This document shows positions 53,611 through 62,969 of a DNA stretch of 64,000 nucleotides, one piece after another; within the stretch, counting starts at the first letter, position 1; the number at the start of each line of letters is the position of its first letter. Under the pieces are notes generated by a model. That model ran no database searches. It worked only from the letters and a program-made list of their open reading frames with translations, and was not told the DNA's origin. The DNA is taken from positions 3,629,001-3,693,000 of the forward strand of contig NZ_OY781464.1 of assembly GCF_963676735.1 (NCBI RefSeq), read 5' to 3'. Both the position numbers and the translations under genes were made by a program. The stretch comes from an uncultured Draconibacterium sp. (GTDB taxonomy: Bacteria; Bacteroidota; Bacteroidia; Bacteroidales; Prolixibacteraceae).

Positions 53611-54539
53611 ACCGCTCCCCTATAACCGGTGCCTAAACACTCGGAAAGCACCCCTTCGCGCAAGGCAAAATCGGTTTGAATGATTTGCCTTACACCCATT
53701 GCCCCAATTAACGAATCAATTAAAATAACGGCCGGAACAATTAAATCAATCCGAACATGGTCCATGCCTTTTAACTGCTCACGTTCGCTCCGTGTTGATT
53801 GAATAAGTTTTTCGTAAACCATATTAAACTGCTGAATACTGATAGCCTTTTTTGCCCGTTGCAATTCGCCCGGATTAACCTGGTCAATTACATCGGCAAT
53901 AGTATCAAAAGCCCCCGAACAACCAATCAGTGTTTCAACCTTGTGTTTCAGGCAGTTTTGTATGGCGTCCTGATGTTCTGCTAAAAAATAATTTTTTAAT
54001 TGTTGAATTTGCTCCACACTAATGGGGTCTGAAAGCGGAAAACTATTGATTATTCGTGACATGCCCGTTGGGCGGCTTTCTTTCCAAACAATGGTATCAT
54101 TTTCGGCCAAAATTAATTCATTGCTTCCACCACCAATATCCAAAATAACTGATGGCTGACTAATCCCCTCAAAGGCCAAAAGCACTCCTTTAAAAATTAA
54201 CTCTGCCTCGCGTTCGCCCGAAATTACATCAACCCTGCAATCGCACATTTTTGTTATAGCTTCTATAAATGCCTCCTTGTTGTCGGCGCTTCGCACTGCC
54301 GAAGTGGCGATTAAAAAGGTTTGATTAACAGCAGCAGCGTTCATTTTCTTTTTATGCGCTTTTAAAGCCTGTACTGTTCGCCTTGTAGCTTCCTCGCTTA
54401 TCTGGTTGGCTTTTATTTTTCCGTCGCCCAGTTTTACCAGCTCTTTTCCCTGGTACAGCAGTTTATATCCTGAGGTATTTAGCTCAGCAATTAGCAAATT
54501 ACAGGTGTTTGTTCCGAGATCGATAACAGCAATACGCAT
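53607..54539 (-). CDS. Ppx/GppA family phosphatase
   Basis: 310 aa from the ATG at 54539, where the ASKHA fold starts with MRIAVIDLGTNTCNLLI. Upstream extension adds 25 non-conserved residues. Other motifs are ATSAVRSADN, SGEREAELIFKG and ILDIGGGSNELIL (the second phosphate loop). Enzymes of this family remove phosphate from polyphosphate or from pppGpp. It is shorter than E. coli Ppx and lacks the C-terminal HD-like domains, which is usual for the short form. Confidence 0.9.
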   Translation of the reverse strand: MRIAVIDLGTNTCNLLIAELNTSGYKLLYQGKELVKLGDGKIKANQISEEATRRTVQALKAHKKKMNAAAVNQTFLIATSAVRSADNKEAFIEAITKMCDCRVDVISGEREAELIFKGVLLAFEGISQPSVILDIGGGSNELILAENDTIVWKESRPTGMSRIINSFPLSDPISVEQIQQLKNYFLAEHQDAIQNCLKHKVETLIGCSGAFDTIADVIDQVNPGELQRAKKAISIQQFNMVYEKLIQSTRSEREQLKGMDHVRIDLIVPAVILIDSLIGAMGVRQIIQTDFALREGVLSECLGTGYRGAV

Positions 54540-54575
54540 AATTTTAAGCGATTTTAATGTGACGGGCGGTAAATT

Positions 54576-54607
54576 AAAAAACCTTTGAATTAAAATCCAA
54601 AGGTTTT
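54576..54607 (-). terminator. Terminator after the LruC-type gene
   Basis: AAAACCTTTG (54578-54587) pairs exactly with CAAAGGTTTT (54598-54607). On the minus strand it is followed by six T residues, 28 bp after the stop codon at 54636. Confidence 0.8.
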
Positions 54608-54635
54608 CTGTCAATAAAAAATTGTTATCGTATAA

Positions 54636-55889
54636 CTAAATATGGTTTTCGTACCAGTCCTGAGCATCGTGCCCTCCGGATTCGGCCCAGTTTTTAAAGG
54701 TTGGATACTCTTTTACAATGGTAATACTTTCGCGGCAGGGCTTAAACTTTTTGTTGGTTATAAACTCGATGCCCCAAGGGTGGTTTTCTTTTGAGCGATA
54801 AAAAGCCTCATCCTCGCTTAACGGATATTTAAACTTTTTGCCTGCTTCCCAACTCCAGGTACGCGGTGAAGCATCGTCGTGCGAACGGAACATATCCATA
54901 TCCTGTGCTTGTGTTGGAGGAGCACCAAACGGACGCACCTGATGAGAAGGATCGTTTGTACGGTACAAATAAGGAACAAAAACAAATTCCTTAAACTCTT
55001 TGTCCTTTAGGGTCACACTAAATGAAACGTCATTGGTTCCAACATTTTGCACCCTTGCAAAAGCAATAACTCCGTTACGAACGGCATCATCCTCAGTTGC
55101 TCCCTCTACATTGGTAATTACTTCGCCCAGGTAATACAGGTTGGTTCCTTTAGCCTCAAACAACTCAAATCCAAGGCCTAACTCCAAGGATGCACCAATC
55201 CATTCCACCCCACAAACTACATCTATTTGCTCTATATAATTACTTTTTCCGCGTGTCCAGCTAAAAGTGGTTTTTACCACCAGGTCGTTAAAGTCATAAT
55301 CACCTTTTGATGGCCATAAGTCTTCAAAAATAGCGTAAGATGCTGAACTTGTAACTTTTTTCTGGCTACTTTTTAAATTACCTGATGCACCCCAGCTACC
55401 AACCTGAACCGCTACCTTAGCATTATTTGGATTGGCATCAAAAATATCTGCCAATCCATCCTTGTCCATATCAGTTTTATTAAATGCCAGTGCCGAGATA
55501 TCACTTACTACATAATCCACCATCGAGGATCCGGCATCAATCTGCACAGCTTCTCCGGTAGCTGCAACCTTCAGGTTCAACTTTTCAACCGAGCTGGGTA
55601 TGCGCACATTAAATTCTGCAACTCCATCAATAATAGTAAGTGCATCCAGCAATACTTCCTCATCATCATACAATTCAACCAAAGTATTGTCGAGCGCATT
55701 GGTTATGCTACCATTGTTTTTAAAATTTACGGTAATTCCTGTGCTGGTAATACACGACCAGTTAAAATCTGCGGGAGCCTGCACTGCAAATTTTTCATCT
55801 TCGGTTACAGGTACTTCTTCCTCTTCAATCGTTTGATCGATGCATCCCCAAAAGGAAGCGATGACTATTAGCATCCAAAATTTTTTCAT
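54636..55889 (-). CDS. LruC-domain surface lipoprotein
   Basis: 417 aa from the ATG at 55889, because the signal peptide MKKFWMLIVIASFWGC with lipobox FWGC starts there. The 32 residues of open frame upstream are Cys-rich and unlike the family. Residues about 125-140 have a calcium-type DMDKDGLADIFDANPNN repeat. The central LruC/DUF4114 signature FEDLWPSKGDYDFNDLVV is intact. The C-terminal region contains the DUF4842-type strands FRSHDDASPRTWSWEAGKKFKYPL. The protein is predicted to be exposed at the outer surface. Its role is unknown. The family was first named in Leptospira. Confidence 0.88.
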   Translation of the reverse strand: MKKFWMLIVIASFWGCIDQTIEEEEVPVTEDEKFAVQAPADFNWSCITSTGITVNFKNNGSITNALDNTLVELYDDEEVLLDALTIIDGVAEFNVRIPSSVEKLNLKVAATGEAVQIDAGSSMVDYVVSDISALAFNKTDMDKDGLADIFDANPNNAKVAVQVGSWGASGNLKSSQKKVTSSASYAIFEDLWPSKGDYDFNDLVVKTTFSWTRGKSNYIEQIDVVCGVEWIGASLELGLGFELFEAKGTNLYYLGEVITNVEGATEDDAVRNGVIAFARVQNVGTNDVSFSVTLKDKEFKEFVFVPYLYRTNDPSHQVRPFGAPPTQAQDMDMFRSHDDASPRTWSWEAGKKFKYPLSEDEAFYRSKENHPWGIEFITNKKFKPCRESITIVKEYPTFKNWAESGGHDAQDWYENHI

Positions 55890-56094
55890 TGCGCAGCTTT
55901 TTAAGGTTTGTTTCAGTTTGCAATTTGTGCAAAAATCCCTTACCCCACAAGGCTTACAGCCCGAATCAGCAATCTTTCCGCACACTTTGGGGATTTGTCT
56001 GAATGCATATTCAGCCTTTTGGAGATAAAACCAACTTTTTAAGGGGTTTTTATAATTGATGGCATTGTGTTAATTTGCAAGCAATAAAAATAAC

Positions 56095-57021
56095 ATGTTA
56101 CAACAGCTTAAAGAAAAAATCCGAGAACTTGGCTTTCTTGATTCAGCAATTTTGCCGGTTACCAGGCTTGATGATGAAGCGCCGCACCTAAACAGCTGGC
56201 TCGCAAAAGGTAGGCATGGAGAAATGGCCTACATGAACCGTAACACCGATAAACGTCTGAATCCGGCGTTGCTGATTGAAAACGCCAAAACCATTATTGT
56301 TGTTTTACTAAATTATTTCCCTAAAACAACACAAGCTGATAAAAACGCTCCAGTGCTTTCGAAATATGCTTACGGTACCGATTATCATTTTGTAATGAAA
56401 GACAAGCTAAAAGAGCTGTTGCAATTTATACAAGCAGAAATTGCGCCGTGCTCGGGACGGCCATTTGTTGATTCGGCACCGGTTTTGGAACGTGCCTGGG
56501 CCCGAAAAGCCGGCCTGGGCTGGGTTGGTAAAAACAGTAACCTAATTTCGCCACAACACGGCAGTTTCTTCTTTATTGGCGAATTAATTATCGATATTGC
56601 CTTACCTTACAACGACCCCAAGCTGGTGCGCGACCACTGCGGCCGTTGCACCAGGTGTATTGATGCCTGCCCCACCAAAGCCATTGTGACCGATCGTGTG
56701 GTGGATGCCCGTAAATGCATTTCGTACCAAACCATTGAACTGCGGGGCGAATTGGACGATAGCTTAAAAGGAAAATTTGAAAATCGCGTATTTGGCTGCG
56801 ACATTTGCCAAGATGTTTGTCCGTGGAACCTGAAATCGGAAGCACATAAGGAAACTTTACTGCAGCCCCACCCCAAACTTCTGCAGTTAAATAAACAAGC
56901 ATGGGAGAATATGGATAAGCCGCTGTTTAACGAACTGTTTAAACATTCGGCAGTTAAACGCACAGGCTACAAAGGCTTGCAACGCAACCTCAGATTCTTA
57001 AACAATGACAACGACCTTTAA
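56095..57021 (+). CDS. queG: Epoxyqueuosine reductase
   Basis: A 308-aa cobalamin-dependent enzyme that makes queuosine from epoxyqueuosine in tRNA. Two 4Fe-4S clusters are visible in CGRCTRCIDACPTKAI and CDICQDVCPWN. The N-terminal DUF1730-type domain has HGEMAYM and KYAYGTDYH, and the B12-binding core reads PFVDSAPVLERAWARKAGLGWVGKN. The C-terminal HEAT-like extension is absent, which is the short form. It overlaps the DUF1905 gene by 17 bp. Confidence 0.96.
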   Translation: MLQQLKEKIRELGFLDSAILPVTRLDDEAPHLNSWLAKGRHGEMAYMNRNTDKRLNPALLIENAKTIIVVLLNYFPKTTQADKNAPVLSKYAYGTDYHFVMKDKLKELLQFIQAEIAPCSGRPFVDSAPVLERAWARKAGLGWVGKNSNLISPQHGSFFFIGELIIDIALPYNDPKLVRDHCGRCTRCIDACPTKAIVTDRVVDARKCISYQTIELRGELDDSLKGKFENRVFGCDICQDVCPWNLKSEAHKETLLQPHPKLLQLNKQAWENMDKPLFNELFKHSAVKRTGYKGLQRNLRFLNNDNDL

Positions 57022-57475
57022 CTACGAAACCACATTGATAAACGGACCTTTTAAAGGAACCTACGCCGAATTTCCGTTTGACAGTCAAAAGGCATTTGGC
57101 ACCAAACGCCATGTGTGGTGCGAGGTTCGGGTTGACGGGCACAAGGTTTGTATGAATTTGCTGCCCAATGGCCAGGGTGGACACTGGCTCCACCTGAAAA
57201 AAGAAATTCGCGATGCCATTGGCAAAAACGAAGGCGACAAGGTTAAAATTGAACTTCAGCGGGCAACAAAACCACGCACCGTAACGGTTCCCGAATACCT
57301 GCAATGGTTGCTTGATAACGACAAGGAAATGACAAAATATTTTAACCGACTTCATGTTTCGGGTAAAAAGTTCTGGATTCAACACATTGAGGAATCAAAA
57401 AACGACGACACCAAAGTTGAGCGTATTAATCGCTTTTTCGAATACCTGCATAAACATTATGCACATAAAAGCTAA
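57005..57475 (+). CDS. DUF1905 / YdeI-OmpD-associated-like protein
   Basis: A 156-aa protein. The N-terminal half is a DUF1905 beta-barrel (GTYAEFPFDSQKAFGTKRHVWCEVRVDG, then GHWLHLKKEIRDAIGKNEGDKVKIEL). The C-terminal half is YdeI-like (PEYLQWLLDNDKEMTKYFNRLHVSGKKFWIQHIEESK). The function of both is unknown. It overlaps queG by 17 bp and is presumably co-translated. Confidence 0.85.
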   Translation: MTTTFNYETTLINGPFKGTYAEFPFDSQKAFGTKRHVWCEVRVDGHKVCMNLLPNGQGGHWLHLKKEIRDAIGKNEGDKVKIELQRATKPRTVTVPEYLQWLLDNDKEMTKYFNRLHVSGKKFWIQHIEESKNDDTKVERINRFFEYLHKHYAHKS

Positions 57476-57495
57476 CTGCTTTTCACTCAAAATTT

Positions 57496-57503
57496 TATTT
57501 TTG
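57496..57503 (+). promoter_or_regulatory. -7 box of the sulfatase gene
   Basis: TATTTTTG is a perfect TAnnTTTG, 29 bp before the ATG at 57533. No -33 TTTG at the usual spacing is evident. Confidence 0.5.
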
Positions 57504-57532
57504 TTACTTGTAATCAACATAAACCAACAATA

Positions 57533-58993
57533 ATGAAAACCGTATTGAATTTCTTTTTGGCCGCAATGGCTATTCTTGCCGTTTCATGCGCGCCAAAAAC
57601 TTCCAAAGAACAAGCCAATAATCGTCAACCAAATTTTGTAATTGTTTTTATCGACGATATGGGTTATGGCGATATTGCAACGCAGGGTGCCACCGGCTGG
57701 ACCACTCCAAACCTCGACAAAATGGCTGCTGAAGGCATGCGTTTTACCAATTTCTACTCGGCACAACCGGTATGCAGTGCTTCGCGCGCCGGACTAATGA
57801 CCGGCTGCTACCCCAACCGTTTAGGAATTTCGGGCGCCTTTTTCCCGTATCACGAAATTGGCTTAAACCCACAGGAAACCACTATTGCCGAAATGCTTAA
57901 AAGCCAGGGCTACGCCACAGCTATTTTCGGCAAATGGCACCTGGGACACCACAAAACATTTTTACCCCTGCAGCATGGTTTCGACGAGTATGTGGGCATT
58001 CCATACTCAAACGACATGTGGCCACTAAGCAATACCGGGCATGAACTTCCCGAAGGGAACAACCGCCTAAAATACCCCGACCTGCCGGTAATGAAAGACA
58101 ACGACGTGCTGTTTACCATTACCAACTGGGAAGGGCAAGATACGCTTACCACTTTATACACCGAAAAGGCCGTTGATTTTATTAACCGCAATGCCAATAA
58201 TCCTTTCTTTTTATACGTACCACATACCATGGCGCACATACCTTTAGGCGTGTCTGAAAAATTCAGGGGAAAAAGCGAACAGGGCGTTTATGGCGATGTG
58301 ATGATGGAAATTGACTGGAGCGTTGGCCAAATTGAAAAAGCCCTGGCTGACAACGGACTTACTGACAATACGCTTATAATTTTTACTACCGACAATGGTC
58401 CGTGGCTGAATTTTGGAAACCATGCGGGATCAGCAGGCGGATTGCGCGAAGGAAAAACCACCAGTTGGGAAGGCGGACAACGTGTACCGTTTATTGTAAA
58501 ATGGCCGGGCCAAGTGCCAGCGGGCACCATTTGTAACAAACTGGGTTGTGCGATTGATATCTTACCCAGCTTTGCCGAAATTGCCAATGCCCAACTGCCC
58601 GAACAAAAAATTGACGGCACCAGCATTGTTGAGCTTTGGAAAGGAAATACCGAAGCCAATCCGCGCGAAACCATTTTATTCTATTACGGAAAAAACAACC
58701 TGAATGGCGTTCGCAAAGGCAACTGGAAACTAGTACTGCCCCATAGCTGGGCATCTTACAATACAGAGCCGGGAAGAGATGGACAAGGCGGCCGGCGCAT
58801 AAAAATGACAGTTGAAACGCCCCAATTGTACAACATGATGCGCGACCCGGGTGAACAATACAATGTAATTGAGCATTACCCCGAAAAAGCTGCCGAATTA
58901 ATGCAGGTAGTTGAAGAAGCCCGTGCCGAACTGGGCGATTTAAATGTAGGCATTGAAAAAGGCTCGGGTAACCGCGAAATCGGGAGATTATAG
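57533..58993 (+). CDS. Type I sulfatase lipoprotein
   Basis: 486 aa with lipobox AVSC (Cys19). Type I sulfatase motifs are NFVIVFIDDMGYGDI (metal Asp pair), the formylglycine site C81-S-A-S-R85 in PVCSASRAG, GKWHLGHH, and TTDNGPWLNFGNHAGSAGGLREGKTT. The Cys-type site is matured by FGE or anSME enzymes, not seen here. It should desulfate a carbohydrate in the periplasm. Its subfamily (probably S1) cannot be set by eye. It sits with the GH2 gene and an AraC regulator, which supports action on a sulfated glycan. Confidence 0.93.
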   Translation: MKTVLNFFLAAMAILAVSCAPKTSKEQANNRQPNFVIVFIDDMGYGDIATQGATGWTTPNLDKMAAEGMRFTNFYSAQPVCSASRAGLMTGCYPNRLGISGAFFPYHEIGLNPQETTIAEMLKSQGYATAIFGKWHLGHHKTFLPLQHGFDEYVGIPYSNDMWPLSNTGHELPEGNNRLKYPDLPVMKDNDVLFTITNWEGQDTLTTLYTEKAVDFINRNANNPFFLYVPHTMAHIPLGVSEKFRGKSEQGVYGDVMMEIDWSVGQIEKALADNGLTDNTLIIFTTDNGPWLNFGNHAGSAGGLREGKTTSWEGGQRVPFIVKWPGQVPAGTICNKLGCAIDILPSFAEIANAQLPEQKIDGTSIVELWKGNTEANPRETILFYYGKNNLNGVRKGNWKLVLPHSWASYNTEPGRDGQGGRRIKMTVETPQLYNMMRDPGEQYNVIEHYPEKAAELMQVVEEARAELGDLNVGIEKGSGNREIGRL

Positions 58994-59008
58994 TAGAACT
59001 CTGAAAAC

Positions 59009-59047
59009 AATTATGGCTAAACAGGCTATTGCTGCTTAGCCATAATT
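59009..59047. terminator. Terminator hairpin between sulfatase and GH2 genes
   Basis: AATTATGGCTAA (59009-59020) pairs exactly with TTAGCCATAATT (59036-59047). T-rich bases follow on plus and A-rich bases precede. The two flanking genes are convergent. Confidence 0.8.
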
Positions 59048-59086
59048 TTAATCACCAACAATGCCAAACCACACATTCATCCCCTT

Positions 59087-62000
59087 TTAAAATGGCTGAA
59101 TGCTAAAGCTATATTTTTTCACACTGGGCTGTACCCGGTATTTTTGCAATTGCCTGATGGCAGTTCCGCCTACCCCCGACACTTCTGCATCGATATTTAA
59201 AAGAGTGTTTGCTGCCTCCTGCAGCTGGTAGGTGTACATGGCTCGCGAAAGATTATCGGTGGTGTATTTGTGCAGGCTGAAGTTAATAGGCTTGCTGGCT
59301 TTTACCAGCAAAGAATTTCCAGCGTCGTTTTGCACTTTTAACCAGTGCACATCGCAGCGATTGCCATAATCTTGCGGCATCAGGTAAGGCACATACATCG
59401 AATCGACAGAAGATTGATACAAGCCCATTTTGGCGCCGCTTTTACGGTCGGGATAATTCTCGAAAGGCCCACGGCCATACCACTGCACCTGCTTAAAACT
59501 TTTGGGTAACTGAAACTGCATACCCACTTTGGGCAGCATATCGGGCATGGGGCCATGCGGTATAATTTCCTGTTCGAGTTGAATGCTCCCGTCGGCAGCA
59601 ATGGTCCAGGTTTCGTTGCGCTGAAAAGCCGAAGAAAAAAACCAGTGGTCTTTGCGTTTGGCAGGGTCGGTATCGGTATTCGAGAAAATAACCATTGACA
59701 GCACCAGTTCCTTATTGTTTAACTGTTGCATATCATACTTTTCCAGCTCGGGAATCAGGGTGCACATCCCCAGGGTACGCAGTTGGTTGTCGATGCTTCG
59801 GCCTAAACCGGGCATGTACTTGCTTTGGCTAAACATATAACTCCCCCAGGGATCTACATCGTTGGCCAGCGGTGCACGCCAAATATTAAACTGTGGCGGT
59901 CCATCAAGGTACTCGGTGCCCTTGTAATTTAGCGAAATCATTTGGCCTGTGTTTTTATCAAATACGTAATGAAAATCATTTCCTTTCACCACTAGCTCTC
60001 GTTTAGTTTCGGTAAAACTTACTTTGCCGGCGACGGCTTCTTTGTCAACAAAATAAAAATCGGTAGGAACTTTAAACTGCTCCCATGCAATTTCGTACCC
60101 TCTGGCAGCCCAACGCTGGTCTTCTTTTAATACAAACGACACCTCGAGCAAACACTCGGTTCCGGCTTCAATACGCGGACGGCGGTATTCTATCTGTACT
60201 TCGCCGGCTTCTCCTGCAGCAATGTCGCAGCTAAAAAATCCCCGCTGGCTGGCTTGTCCGTCAACCAAAATCTGCCAAATCCCCTCCAACTGATTCAGGT
60301 TTTTAAAATGATGTCGGTTGGTAATTTTCAGTACACCGTTTTCAATATCCACCGCGTCCATTTTTACGGGTTGCCCCGAACGCTTCATCTGCTTTATTTC
60401 AGGCTGAGCAGTGCGATCGGGCCAAACAATACCATAGGTTCTGCCCCCCAGTCCAACAGCCCAAAAGTCGCCTGTTTTTTCATCTTCTTCAAAATTCAGG
60501 TGCAGCAAGGCATCGCCGGTAGTGAGCTTATTAAATTCATCGATACTTACTGCCTTGTCAAAAACTTTTAGTTCGTCAAACACCATACAACTCATACGCC
60601 CCGAGTGCTCGCCCTGGTCTTGTGTTTCGGCCTCGCGACCAATACACAAAGGAAAAGGGCTTGATTGAATATTTCCTGAAAACTTTGCATTGGCCACATT
60701 TTTCCCATCGAGGTACAGTTGCAGCGACCGGCCGTTGCAAATGCCTACCACCTGATGCCACTTATCGTAAAAATTATCGGGGACTTTGGCTTTGGCCGAA
60801 ATGCGCTCGCCATTACTTACATAAAACTCAAGGGTTTGCTCATTGGCCATTTGCAGGCCATAAGCGTGTTTTCCTTTGGCCACAAAAACGTTGGTCTGTT
60901 CAATTGGCCGGGGTTTTACCCAAAAACCAATGGCCAACTGATTACCCGAAATATCGAGTTTCGGATGCCGGTAAAACTCCACCCAGTCATCGTGCCCCGA
61001 GAACTCAAGTCCCCAGCCCATAGCTCCTTGCTGAAACACGGGACGCCCCATTATTTGCCCGTTAATATTGTTTACCGAATGATCAGGAACTGTCCAACAA
61101 GTGGTTTTTATACCGGGGCTTATCCAGTCCCAAATGGCGCCACCTGTTAAGCGCGGGTATCGCCAAATGTATTCCCAGTACTCATCCATTCCGCCCAGGC
61201 CGTTTCCGGTGGCAGCCAGGTACTCGTCCATAAACGATGCCCGCCTATCGTTTGGAGGAAGCACTTTGCCGCGGGCCAGGTTTTTGTAATCAACAGGAGC
61301 CCAGTAGCGCGGACCAACAATATCTTCAAACGGTATATAAAAGGTATTTCCGCCATACATCCATGCAGGGCGACTGGGGTCGATTGCTTTTCCGGTTTTT
61401 ATTACCTCGTGAATATTTTGTCCACTCCCCGACTCATTTCCGGCACTCCACATAATTACCGAAGGATGATTGCGGTCGCGGTAAACCAGTTTGCGCACAC
61501 GGTCGCGGTACATTTCAGTCCATTCTTTATTATCTGACAGTTGCGTATTGTTATGCGCTTCGTCGCCAACTTCATCAACGATGTAGATACCCAGCTCATC
61601 GGCCAAATCGAGGTAAGCCGGGCTTGGCGGATAGTGGCTGGTGCGCACACAGTTAATGTTGTGCTGTTTCATTAAAAGCAAATCATGCCTGAGGGTTTCA
61701 AGGGGTAAGGCCTGTCCGTGTTCGGGATGGTGCATGTGACTGTTCACCCCATTAAGTTTTACGGGCACTCCGTTTACTGTTAAAATGTGGTCTCGGTATT
61801 CCACCTCGCGGAAACCAATTTTTTGGGTGAAAGCTTCGCTAAGTTTTCCTTCATTATTTTGAAGTTGTACCAGCAGCGTAAACAGCTCAGGAAATTCGGC
61901 CGACCACTTAGGTGGATCAATAACCAGGGAAGTCAGTTTTACTTTTACTGCTCCCATTGAATCAATTATAAAGTTTTCGCGCACTGCTCCGTCTGTCAAA

Positions 62001-62857
62001 ACAGACAAGCCTTCATCTGTAAATACATTTATGCTGATTTGGCCCGGACTGGCAATGGTTAATTTGCTTCTTACATCAACATCGAGGGTAAGTGTTGCAT
62101 TTTTATACTCCTCATCCAAATCACTCACCACAAAAAAGTCGTGAATAAAAACTTTGGGTTGAGCATACAGTTTTACATCGCGAAAAATGCCCGACAGGCG
62201 CCACATATCCTGGTTTTCAAGGTAAGAGCCATCGGAAAAACGAAACACCTGAACCGCCAGATCGTTTTCGCCCTTTTCAATAAATGGAGTAATGTTAAAC
62301 TCGGCTGGCTCAAAACCACCCTGATTGTACCCCACACGTTTGCCGTTTACCCAGATGTAGGCCGCCGATTTTATTCCTTCAAACCGAAGCATTACTTCTT
62401 TATCCTGCCAGTTGTCGGGCACAATAAATTTTCGTTTGTAACAGCCCGTTGGGTTGTAGTAATCCGGGATATTGGGCGGATTGTTTTCAAACGACAAAGC
62501 AATATTTCGGAATTTTGGATGCCCGTAACCTTCCATTTGCCAGTTGGCAGGCACTTTTATTTCGTCCCAGCCCGAGACATCAAAATCGTTTTCCCAAAAG
62601 TTTTCGGGCACCTCATCCGGCGTTTCAACCCACATAAATTTCCATTGCCCGTTTAGCAGGCGGTAATTGGCGCAATTATGTGGCAGGTTGCGCAGGGCTG
62701 CATCAGCAGTAGCAAAGGGTATATGAAAGGCATGAGGCTCACTCTGTCCTTTCTCAAATACAGCTGGATTTTCCCAATCGGATGGAAGAAACTCAACTTC
62801 CTGTGCAAAACCGCTAAAAGCAAAACATAAAAAAAATAACAACAGAATGTGGTTCAT
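59087..62857 (-). CDS. GH2 beta-galactosidase with an internal LamG-like domain
   Basis: 1256 aa with a signal peptide ending SGFAQ. The GH2 sandwich, Ig-like and TIM-barrel domains run from about 20 to 590. The acid/base is E475 (WSAGNESG) and the predicted nucleophile E545 (MDEYLAATGNG, equivalent to the LacZ CEYAHAMGN). TGGAIWDWISPG ends the barrel. Residues about 590-800 are a LamG/concanavalin-like domain (LAIGFWVKPR, WHQVVGICNGRSLQLYLDG, MVFDELKVFDKAV) that interrupts LacZ. LacZ sequence resumes at YGIVWPDRTAQPE (about 808) and runs to the C-terminal bgal_small_N-type domain. The AraC regulator is 112 bp upstream. Confidence 0.92.
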   Translation of the reverse strand: MNHILLLFFLCFAFSGFAQEVEFLPSDWENPAVFEKGQSEPHAFHIPFATADAALRNLPHNCANYRLLNGQWKFMWVETPDEVPENFWENDFDVSGWDEIKVPANWQMEGYGHPKFRNIALSFENNPPNIPDYYNPTGCYKRKFIVPDNWQDKEVMLRFEGIKSAAYIWVNGKRVGYNQGGFEPAEFNITPFIEKGENDLAVQVFRFSDGSYLENQDMWRLSGIFRDVKLYAQPKVFIHDFFVVSDLDEEYKNATLTLDVDVRSKLTIASPGQISINVFTDEGLSVLTDGAVRENFIIDSMGAVKVKLTSLVIDPPKWSAEFPELFTLLVQLQNNEGKLSEAFTQKIGFREVEYRDHILTVNGVPVKLNGVNSHMHHPEHGQALPLETLRHDLLLMKQHNINCVRTSHYPPSPAYLDLADELGIYIVDEVGDEAHNNTQLSDNKEWTEMYRDRVRKLVYRDRNHPSVIMWSAGNESGSGQNIHEVIKTGKAIDPSRPAWMYGGNTFYIPFEDIVGPRYWAPVDYKNLARGKVLPPNDRRASFMDEYLAATGNGLGGMDEYWEYIWRYPRLTGGAIWDWISPGIKTTCWTVPDHSVNNINGQIMGRPVFQQGAMGWGLEFSGHDDWVEFYRHPKLDISGNQLAIGFWVKPRPIEQTNVFVAKGKHAYGLQMANEQTLEFYVSNGERISAKAKVPDNFYDKWHQVVGICNGRSLQLYLDGKNVANAKFSGNIQSSPFPLCIGREAETQDQGEHSGRMSCMVFDELKVFDKAVSIDEFNKLTTGDALLHLNFEEDEKTGDFWAVGLGGRTYGIVWPDRTAQPEIKQMKRSGQPVKMDAVDIENGVLKITNRHHFKNLNQLEGIWQILVDGQASQRGFFSCDIAAGEAGEVQIEYRRPRIEAGTECLLEVSFVLKEDQRWAARGYEIAWEQFKVPTDFYFVDKEAVAGKVSFTETKRELVVKGNDFHYVFDKNTGQMISLNYKGTEYLDGPPQFNIWRAPLANDVDPWGSYMFSQSKYMPGLGRSIDNQLRTLGMCTLIPELEKYDMQQLNNKELVLSMVIFSNTDTDPAKRKDHWFFSSAFQRNETWTIAADGSIQLEQEIIPHGPMPDMLPKVGMQFQLPKSFKQVQWYGRGPFENYPDRKSGAKMGLYQSSVDSMYVPYLMPQDYGNRCDVHWLKVQNDAGNSLLVKASKPINFSLHKYTTDNLSRAMYTYQLQEAANTLLNIDAEVSGVGGTAIRQLQKYRVQPSVKKYSFSIQPF

Positions 62858-62969
62858 TTTCAGAATAGTTTAATTGACCATGTATTTGTATGGTTAAAGA
62901 TAAAACATAAAATGTAGTTAAAGCTATTTGTATGCCTGCAGGGACCAAAAAAGAAATACAGTGAAATTC

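Noticed and set aside
62141..62656. 171-codon open frame on the plus strand
   Set aside because: Antisense to the GH2 N-terminal region. It is basic and aromatic and unlike any protein family.
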